A stretch of DNA of 36,130 nt, taken from positions 1-36,130 of the IMG/VR virus record IMGVR_UViG_3300007735_000676; one strand, 5' to 3'. Positions 31,906 to 36,130 of this stretch are shown here, piece after piece; the stretch's first letter is position 1; every line of letters starts with the position of its first letter. The DNA is from a virus. Both the position numbers and the translations under genes were made by a program. Under the pieces are notes generated by a model. It worked only from the letters and a program-made list of their open reading frames with translations, ran no database searches and was not told where the DNA came from.

Positions 31906-32295
31906 TTATTCATTGAAACCTTTTACTAACCAATCAACAACTGGTACAGCTACTGCATTACCCATTTGCTTGTATCGGTTACTGTCAGCCATTGTGCTTG
32001 TCCAGTCATCTGGAAATCCTTGTAGTCTTTCACACTCTTTGGGTGTTAGTCTTCTTACTTGTTTCTTTGCAACCATTGGAACATTATTACCACCAGTTCC
32101 CATCTGTGCAGTTAGTGTGTTAATAACATCAGTTTGTATTCTTGCACCATCTTGTTGATGTGGTTTGAATACTATTGTTGTTGCTCTTGTATCTCCTTTG
32201 TCAAATGAATTTAGTGTTGGCACAACACCACCCTCTTTCCATGTTTCATTATCTTCATTAGTTTGAGCTCTTTTACTTTTGTTGAACCACGTCAT
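31906..32295 (-). CDS. C5 cytosine methyltransferase, C-terminal part (target recognition and motifs IX-X)
   Basis: 129 aa. VRRLTPKECERLQGFPDDWT and RYKQMGNAVAVPVV are motifs IX and X of DNA cytosine-5 methyltransferases; the first half (WFNKSKRAQTNEDNETW, VVPTLNSFDKGDTRATT) belongs to the variable target-recognition part. The ATG at 32295 lies 23 bases inside the end of the N-terminal gene, in another frame. Either this is a natural two-subunit enzyme, as in M.AquI where two overlapping genes encode the halves, or one gene broken by a frameshift. A modest AGAG site lies before the ATG, which mildly supports separate translation. Confidence 0.8.
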   Translation of the reverse strand: MTWFNKSKRAQTNEDNETWKEGGVVPTLNSFDKGDTRATTIVFKPHQQDGARIQTDVINTLTAQMGTGGNNVPMVAKKQVRRLTPKECERLQGFPDDWTSTMADSNRYKQMGNAVAVPVVDWLVKGFNE

Positions 32296-33046
32296 TATTA
32301 TTCTCTATCACTAGCATACCAGTATTAACATCTTGATTTGTAATAGAACTCTTATGATATAACTCAGCTGGGATACAATTACATATATCTTTATTGTTAG
32401 CTAGTTCTTTGCTTGACTCTCCAAAGCTTTCTGCAACTTCTCTGGTAGTGTCTTGCCCCTGCGGTTTGCTCTGCGTAGTATTCCCTGACACGCTACCTCG
32501 CTCAAATAATACTTTGAAGATACGCTCTGTTCCAGAACGGCTGCCAACGATGAAGACACGCCGCCTTCGTTGGGGAACTCCGAAGTATTGTGCATCAAAC
32601 ACACGCCATCCGACACTATACCCGAGCTCAGCCAACGACCCGAGTACGATTCCAAAGTCTTTTCCTCCGTTACTTGAAAGAAGACCGGGTACATTTTCGA
32701 GGATGAAGTTTTCGCTTTTCGTTTCTTCCAAAAGTCTATGAGCTTCCCAGAATAACCCGCTTCTCGAGCCAGATAGACCAGCCCTTTTTCCAGCCACGCT
32801 AAGGTCTTGGCAGGGAAATCCTCCTGTGATAATTCCATTTGTAGGGTTGAATCCATCATTGATTAAGTCCTTTCCTTTGACTTCTTTTATATCTGTGTAT
32901 CGCTTGGTATTTGGAAAATGTAGAGCTAATACTTCATTACATTTTTTATCTATCTCTACACTTGCTACTACATCATAACCATTATTACGTAATGCTAAAT
33001 CAAATCCACCGACACCTGCAAATAAAGATACTGCTGTTAGTTTCAC
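32273..33046 (-). CDS. C5 cytosine methyltransferase, N-terminal catalytic part
   Basis: 257 aa. Motif I is FAGVGGFD (9-16), motif IV GGFPCQD with catalytic C79, motif VI ENV (117-119) and motif VIII QRRRRVF (159-165). It transfers a methyl group from AdoMet to cytosine C5, probably to protect phage DNA from host nucleases or to regulate it. Motifs IX and X are missing here and lie in the overlapping gene at 31906-32295. The start is GTG at 33046 without a ribosome site, exactly seven bases after a GACACATA box, so the mRNA may be leaderless. A second frame is open across most of this gene. Confidence 0.88.
   Translation of the reverse strand: MKLTAVSLFAGVGGFDLALRNNGYDVVASVEIDKKCNEVLALHFPNTKRYTDIKEVKGKDLINDGFNPTNGIITGGFPCQDLSVAGKRAGLSGSRSGLFWEAHRLLEETKSENFILENVPGLLSSNGGKDFGIVLGSLAELGYSVGWRVFDAQYFGVPQRRRRVFIVGSRSGTERIFKVLFERGSVSGNTTQSKPQGQDTTREVAESFGESSKELANNKDICNCIPAELYHKSSITNQDVNTGMLVIENNNDVVQQK
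32401..32859 (-). CDS. overprinted ORF inside the C5 methyltransferase gene
   Basis: 152 aa, fully inside the methyltransferase catalytic gene in another frame, the same frame as its C-terminal half. It has its own good ribosome site, AAAGGA eight bases before the ATG at 32859. LSEVACQGILRRANRRGKTLPEKL near the C terminus (split here: LSEVACQGILRR, ANRRGKTLPEKL) is a pattern I recall from other phage and bacterial proteins, many of which also overlap C5 methyltransferases. G+C in the overlap is about 43-58% per 60-base line, against 32% just upstream, as expected if two frames limit drift. Function is unknown; a methyltransferase partner is possible. Confidence 0.6.
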   Translation of the reverse strand: MMDSTLQMELSQEDFPAKTLAWLEKGLVYLAREAGYSGKLIDFWKKRKAKTSSSKMYPVFFQVTEEKTLESYSGRWLSSGIVSDGVCLMHNTSEFPNEGGVSSSLAAVLEQSVSSKYYLSEVACQGILRRANRRGKTLPEKLQKALESQAKN

Positions 33047-33049
33047 ATC

Positions 33050-33065
33050 ATTATATGTGTCTTAC
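33050..33065 (-). promoter_or_regulatory. GACA-type promoter-like motif at the C5 methyltransferase start
   Basis: Read on the minus strand: GTAAGACACATATAAT. The box GACACATA ends seven bases before the GTG start at 33046, which fits a leaderless transcript. It lies between the two methyltransferase genes. Confidence 0.55.
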
Positions 33066-34570
33066 AATTCTAGTTGCTCTTGCTTAGCTTTTTCTTTTAC
33101 TTCTTTTCTTGCCCATGCTACTCTACCTTTTATGATAGGTAGATAATCCTCTGTCATCTCGCAACCTTTCCATTCAAAGCCATCAAGTATTGCAGCTACT
33201 GCTGTTGTACCTGAACCTAAGAAAGGATCTAATACAGTTCCTTTGGGTGGTGTGATCAGCTTGATTAGATACCTCATTAGTTCAATTGGTTTAACTGTTG
33301 GGTGGAAGTTGGCAGTTGGTTTATTTCTATCGTTACCTTTTGCTACATCTTCTGTATAACCTTTTGCATTACTACCACCGGGTTTCTTTTCTAAGTTATC
33401 TAATCCTGCATTGCGTTCTTTCTTACCTGCTTTGGCTTGATAGATAAATGGGGTAATGTCATCTGCTGGTGTCCATTGGGAGTTGTGGAAGAAGCGTGAT
33501 GCTCCGCCTGTATCGCTGTAAAATGTAGCACCATCATCACCTCTTTGCTCATAGTCACCATAGATACCTCTACTCTTACCACTGTGTCCTGATTTAACAG
33601 GAGCAAACGCACCAGCATTACCACTCTGTTGGTTTAGTGTGGCTACTGGGCAGTTGGGTGTGCAGGTATATGTGGTTGTTGTGATTGGTGTTGCTTCTGT
33701 ATTAGCTCTATTAGTTCCCCAACCTTCTGATTGTTTTGTATTTTCAAATGATATATTTTGTGCAACATCTTCATTATTTGTGCCAGTTGCTTGGCAGTCG
33801 TGGTTGTGTGTGAGTAGTGTGTTAGCTGGGAAGCGACCTTTAAGGTAATCATCTGTGACACTGCCCCTTATTTTACTAGCATTCATACCTGCGTTTGGAG
33901 ATATATCGTTATACTCAGTTGGTTTTCTATATAACTCTTTTGTATTACTAGTACCAATCCTTGTAGCATCAATGTTAATACCACCTGTCTTATATTGCAA
34001 TACATTCTCTGCGACAGTTCCTATGAGTGGCTTCCTAGCTAGGACAATTGGTTCATGTGATGGTTTTAGGGCAGTTCCCCAGCCTTGCCATTGCTTGGCT
34101 TCTTTGGTTGATGGTGCTGTGATTGATACATCTGCTGTCTTGCTACCTGCTGTGAAGTTACCGCCTTGCATACCTACATTGGTGCGTTGTGTTCCAACTA
34201 CCTTACGCTCTGCCTTAGCTGCTTTATCAATAGCCTTACTTATATCTAAACTCTTTGGAAAGCCACTACCATAGGTCCAATGAATACTATCTCTGATCTC
34301 AAACCCAGCATCCTCAATTGCTACTGACATACGATGATAGGTTCTTGTACCACCAAATGCAAGTAGATGACCACCTGGTTTTAATACTCTTAAACATTCT
34401 TGCCATAGAGATACTTGATATGCTACACCTGAGTTGTCCCACTCCTTGCCCATAAAACCTAACTCATAAGGTGGATCAGTAACTATACTATCTATGCTGT
34501 CATCTGGTAATGTCTTTAATGTATCTAGGCAATTGCCTACTAATAATCTTTGTTCAATGTAATCACTCAC
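33062..34570 (-). CDS. DNA N6-adenine or N4-cytosine methyltransferase (beta class)
   Basis: 502 aa. The catalytic motif IV DPPY (32-35) comes first, then a long target-recognition part, then the AdoMet-binding motif DPFLGSGTT (448-456), the order of the beta class (N6_N4_Mtase family). HPTVKPIELMRYLI just before motif I is also typical. It would methylate adenine N6 or cytosine N4 at a specific site; no restriction enzyme is nearby, so it is an orphan, probably protective. About 250 residues between the motifs are longer than usual. The GTG start at 34570 has no ribosome site and follows a GACACATA box by seven bases, which suggests a leaderless mRNA. Confidence 0.9.
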   Translation of the reverse strand: MSDYIEQRLLVGNCLDTLKTLPDDSIDSIVTDPPYELGFMGKEWDNSGVAYQVSLWQECLRVLKPGGHLLAFGGTRTYHRMSVAIEDAGFEIRDSIHWTYGSGFPKSLDISKAIDKAAKAERKVVGTQRTNVGMQGGNFTAGSKTADVSITAPSTKEAKQWQGWGTALKPSHEPIVLARKPLIGTVAENVLQYKTGGINIDATRIGTSNTKELYRKPTEYNDISPNAGMNASKIRGSVTDDYLKGRFPANTLLTHNHDCQATGTNNEDVAQNISFENTKQSEGWGTNRANTEATPITTTTYTCTPNCPVATLNQQSGNAGAFAPVKSGHSGKSRGIYGDYEQRGDDGATFYSDTGGASRFFHNSQWTPADDITPFIYQAKAGKKERNAGLDNLEKKPGGSNAKGYTEDVAKGNDRNKPTANFHPTVKPIELMRYLIKLITPPKGTVLDPFLGSGTTAVAAILDGFEWKGCEMTEDYLPIIKGRVAWARKEVKEKAKQEQLEL

Positions 34571-34575
34571 ACATT

Positions 34576-34588
34576 ATTATGTGTCGTG
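34576..34588 (-). promoter_or_regulatory. GACA-type promoter-like motif at the beta methyltransferase start
   Basis: Read on the minus strand: CACGACACATAAT. As in the copy at 33050, GACACATA is seven bases from the GTG start codon (34570) and no ribosome site intervenes. Confidence 0.55.
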
Positions 34589-34594
34589 TATTTA

Positions 34595-34699
34595 TTAACT
34601 CCTAAACCAATCTCTACACTCTTGACAATATCTACTCTCATTACTTCGTGGAGTTTTCTTATTGCATATTTCACATAAGATTACTTTATTATTTTTCAT
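34595..34699 (-). CDS. tiny zinc-ribbon protein
   Basis: 34 aa. CEIC and CQEC in a Lys/Arg-rich sequence (VILCEICNKKTPRSNESRYC) form a two-knuckle zinc motif. The ATG overlaps the end of the upstream 63-residue gene by 11 bases. Similar tiny zinc proteins occur often in phage early regions; the role is unknown. Confidence 0.55.
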   Translation of the reverse strand: MKNNKVILCEICNKKTPRSNESRYCQECRDWFRS

Positions 34700-34880
34700 T
34701 ATCTTTATCCTCTAGAGTAATTGAAATGTTATGTCCATTTGCAGTAGCTTTGTGTAATTGGATAAGTACTTCTGTTGTTACTATTAGATCATCCTTTTGT
34801 TCTGGAGTTAATACATCTTCGTGTTCCATTAGGATATCGTATTTCATTTGGTAGTATTCTAGTGCGTTTACTTGGATCAT
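34689..34880 (-). CDS. small hypothetical early protein
   Basis: 63 aa, not recognised. It is helical and acidic (NALEYYQMKYDILMEHEDVLTPE-type start, then DDLIVTTEVLIQLHKA). The ATG follows AAGGAG at a normal distance, so it is well supported as a gene. It lies 30 bases after the membrane-protein gene and overlaps the tiny zinc-ribbon gene. No function can be given. Confidence 0.65.
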   Translation of the reverse strand: MIQVNALEYYQMKYDILMEHEDVLTPEQKDDLIVTTEVLIQLHKATANGHNISITLEDKDNEK

Positions 34881-34910
34881 TTGGTTCTCCTTCTTTTGTT
34901 GGTATTGTGA

Positions 34911-35339
34911 TTAGTTATTTTGTTTCTGCATAGACTCATACTTGCCCTCTGTCCATAAGCAATGATGCTTCTCAATGTAATTATCCAAGCTATTACAGAA
35001 CTCACTTTTGATTCTATCATATTCAGTTAAAACTGGTTGTTCTAGTTTACCTAAACCTACTGGTTGAACTGGTTGTTCTAATTGAACTGGTTGCTCTGGT
35101 TGTTGTATAGCATCCTGTACTGGCACTGCAAATTGATTTAGTATGTCATCTATATTAGTAAGATCAACTGATTGTGTTGGTATCAATTGGTTAGCTACTT
35201 GTTCGGTTATTTGGTTAGTTACTTTGTTGGTTTTGTTGTTTGCTCCTGATGCTAATAGTCCGACTAGTATAAATACAGATACTAATCCAATTGCCCAAGC
35301 TAGTAAGATACCTGCTGCTATTTTTAGTACGCTTGTCAT
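34911..35339 (-). CDS. membrane-anchored protein with Gln-Pro-Val repeats
   Basis: 142 aa. One strong membrane segment (ILLAWAIGLVSVFILVGLLA, about residues 10-29) is followed by a polar helical part, a low-complexity region with QPV repeats (QPEQPVQLEQPVQPVG) and a C-terminal domain with two cysteines. GAGG precedes the ATG. It follows another membrane protein by 11 bases. It may act at the host membrane, for example in exclusion or as a binding platform, but no family is recognised. Confidence 0.65.
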   Translation of the reverse strand: MTSVLKIAAGILLAWAIGLVSVFILVGLLASGANNKTNKVTNQITEQVANQLIPTQSVDLTNIDDILNQFAVPVQDAIQQPEQPVQLEQPVQPVGLGKLEQPVLTEYDRIKSEFCNSLDNYIEKHHCLWTEGKYESMQKQNN

Positions 35340-35350
35340 AATGCTCTACC

Positions 35351-35521
35351 TCAACAACTTCTTATACTACATACGCTTGGTACATATTCGTTTCTTAATA
35401 TGTAAGCACTTAATAAAAATAAAATAAATAAACCTAATACTATATTATCATCACTAAGTTTACTATTGATTATAATACCAGCAATAGTTATAAATATAAT
35501 AAACTCTATCCAATCTCTCAT
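35351..35521 (-). CDS. small two-segment membrane protein
   Basis: 56 aa. Two hydrophobic segments (WIEFIIFITIAGIII and IVLGLFILFLLSAYIL) are separated by a short polar loop. The ATG is one base after the stop of the upstream gene (TAAGATG), so it is translationally coupled. The size resembles holins, but its position in the early operon away from the lysin makes that unlikely. Confidence 0.6.
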   Translation of the reverse strand: MRDWIEFIIFITIAGIIINSKLSDDNIVLGLFILFLLSAYILRNEYVPSVCSIRSC

Positions 35522-35522
35522 C

Positions 35523-35738
35523 TTACTCAACTTCTTTCTTTAGGTGCTTTGGTCTCTTGCCTTTCATAAATCTTATAGTACGAGTAGGTGGAACTCCTAT
35601 CTCTTTTAGTATCTTAACAATCTCTATCCAAGCTAGTAGTATTGGATCATTGCGGTCAACTTTTAGATCATCTTCATATACTAGTTCTACATCATCGTCT
35701 TCATGTATTGGTTCTACGTCTTTCTTTTTCTTGCTCAT
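35523..35738 (-). CDS. small acidic/basic protein, first gene of the early operon
   Basis: 71 aa, not recognised. The first 30 residues are Lys then Asp/Glu-rich (EPIHEDDDVELVYEDD), followed by a helix (DPILLAWIEIVKILKEIG) and a basic end (RFMKGKRPKHLKK). AAAGGA lies before the ATG. It is nearest to the origin-like region, so it may be the first early gene; the short HTH-like second half is compatible with DNA binding, but not clear. Confidence 0.6.
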   Translation of the reverse strand: MSKKKKDVEPIHEDDDVELVYEDDLKVDRNDPILLAWIEIVKILKEIGVPPTRTIRFMKGKRPKHLKKEVE

Positions 35739-35801
35739 GTTTGTATCCTTTCGTTGTTAGTTACTGTGACTGGGTTGTTGGTTAGATGCAAGTATTAGGG
35801 T

Positions 35802-35853
35802 TGTGGATAACTTCTTTTGTTGGTGTGTTGGGTTGTGGATAACCTGTGGATAA
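35802..35853 (+). other. three DnaA boxes
   Basis: TGTGGATAA occurs at 35802-35810, 35834-35842 and 35845-35853, all in the same orientation. This is the exact complement of the classical DnaA box TTATCCACA. The last two are only two bases apart, allowing cooperative binding. Confidence 0.8.
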
Positions 35854-35898
35854 CTTGTTTTTTGTGTCCGATTTATACCTATTCTCATTTTCCTGAGG

Positions 35899-35924
35899 CG
35901 GGGATATGAGAGCTCAAATCCCCG
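35899..35924. repeat. 26-bp dyad, possible terminator or origin hairpin
   Basis: The arms CGGGGAT and ATCCCCG plus inner TGAG and CTCA are perfectly symmetric around AG, with one A-A mismatch on the way. TCAATTTTT follows on the plus strand, so it could act as an intrinsic terminator; it could also be an origin hairpin or operator. Confidence 0.6.
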
Positions 35925-35938
35925 TCAATTTTTAGGTC

Positions 35939-35954
35939 AAATTGTCGACAATTT
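35939..35954. repeat. 16-bp perfect palindrome
   Basis: AAATTGTCGACAATTT is fully self-complementary with no loop. This form is typical of an operator bound by a dimeric regulator, or of an origin element. No candidate binding protein can be named. Confidence 0.6.
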
Positions 35955-36010
35955 TTTATAGAAATAAGGCTCTGACCTGCGGTTTTGTTGAAAAATTGGT
36001 CTATGTAATC

Positions 36011-36080
36011 GTGTCAAATTCTCATTTTCCGAGAGTTTGCATATCTATATATGCAACTCGGGGAAAATGTGAATTGACCC
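36011..36080. repeat. 70-base imperfect inverted repeat
   Basis: The left arm begins GTGTCAAATTCTCATTTTCC (36011-36030), and the complement of the right end (36062-36080) reads GGGTCAATTCACATTTTCC. The inner parts GAG(AG)TTTGCATAT and ATATGCAACTC pair with small gaps. It could form a long hairpin or cruciform of some 30 pairs. Confidence 0.65.
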
Positions 36081-36130
36081 TTACTAGACCCGACCTTATA
36101 AAAACAATCTTGAGATAAAAAAACTAGACC

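Larger units (their letters stand above)
35881..36030 (+). repeat. 13-bp direct repeat flanking the palindromes
   Basis: ATTCTCATTTTCC occurs at 35881-35893 and 36018-36030. The second copy is part of the long inverted repeat. Such repeats may be iteron-like binding sites. Confidence 0.55.
35739..36130. other. non-coding region, candidate replication origin
   Basis: No gene is seen in 392 bases. The region holds three perfect DnaA boxes, a 26-bp dyad, a 16-bp perfect palindrome, a 70-base imperfect inverted repeat and a 13-base direct repeat, with AT-rich stretches between. ACTAGACC occurs twice (36083-36090, 36123-36130). This is the structure of a replication origin or a partition/maintenance site. 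No DnaA gene lies in the window, so the host protein would be used. Confidence 0.6.

Noticed and set aside
32394-32741. 115-codon plus-strand frame across the C5 methyltransferase
   Set aside because: Falls in the same GC-rich stretch, but is antisense and lacks a ribosome site; the minus-strand overprinted frame explains the composition better.
33400-33861. Short alternate minus-strand frames (74 and 72 codons) inside the beta methyltransferase
   Set aside because: Low-complexity, no ribosome sites, no known pattern and no composition shift like that in the C5 gene.
33855-34274. 139-codon plus-strand frame opposite the beta methyltransferase
   Set aside because: It is antisense to a gene with clear catalytic motifs, has no family pattern and lies on the wrong strand of a well-packed operon.
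35351-35521. Two-segment membrane protein considered as a second holin
   Set aside because: It lies in the early minus-strand operon far from the endolysin, so a lysis role is not supported.
35864-35885. GTGTCCG followed nine bases later by TATTCT, a possible further copy of the promoter motif
   Set aside because: Both boxes are degraded and no plus-strand gene follows within the window.
1-36130. CRISPR array, rRNA, tRNA and insertion sequence
   Set aside because: No regular spaced repeats, no tRNA-like cloverleaf, no rRNA sequence and no transposase or IS ends were seen. The Cas4/RecB-like nuclease stands in a replication operon without Cas genes.

Overview
The window looks like most or all of a temperate, short-tailed (podovirus-type) phage of an actinobacterium. 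The base composition is AT-rich, about one third G+C where I counted by hand. The actinobacterial assignment rests mainly on a WhiB-family [4Fe-4S] protein, a family known only from Actinobacteria and their phages, supported by a large serine integrase and a gp3-like protein of the phiC31/phiBT1 type. The podovirus assignment is inferred: portal, scaffold, capsid, head-tail adaptor, a nozzle-like protein and very large internal virion proteins are present, but no tape measure, tail tube or tail terminator is recognisable. An uncultured aquatic host is a guess only.

Layout. (1) 188-14020 (+): packaging and virion genes: small and large terminase, P22-like portal, scaffold, capsid protein with an inserted Ig-like domain, adaptor, nozzle-like protein, beta-propeller-like protein, and two helical virion proteins, one with LysM. 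(2) 14040-21689 (+): giant internal virion protein, membrane/coiled-coil protein, M15 peptidase endolysin, tail-tip proteins, an HNH protein and a holin-like protein. (3) 21690-24193 (+): integration module: a 52-bp symmetric dyad that looks like attP, a 50-codon ORF, a large serine integrase and a Cys-rich protein. (4) 24194-28564 (-): replication/recombination operon read from 28564 downwards: RecB-like nuclease, gp3-like candidate recombination directionality factor, RusA resolvase, DnaB-N/RepA-like helicase and a sigma-70-family factor. (5) 28672-30612 (+): small proteins, including three of the DUF6496/DUF5872-like basic type. (6) 30661-35738 (-): early/regulatory operons: small membrane and zinc-ribbon proteins, a beta-class N4/N6 methyltransferase, a C5 cytosine methyltransferase split over two overlapping frames with a third ORF overprinted on it, and WhiB. 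(7) 35739-36130: non-coding, with three perfect DnaA boxes and several large palindromes, a likely replication origin.

How it fits together. No DNA polymerase, primase or RNA polymerase is visible, so the phage probably uses host replication started by DnaA at region 7 and loads its own helicase. Integrase, attP-like dyad and gp3-like protein would form the integration/excision switch. A repeated promoter-like motif (a GACA or TGTCGG box close to a -10-like CATAAT/TATAAT) precedes most transcription units on both strands. Together with the phage sigma factor and WhiB it suggests a dedicated transcription programme. I found no convincing immunity repressor.
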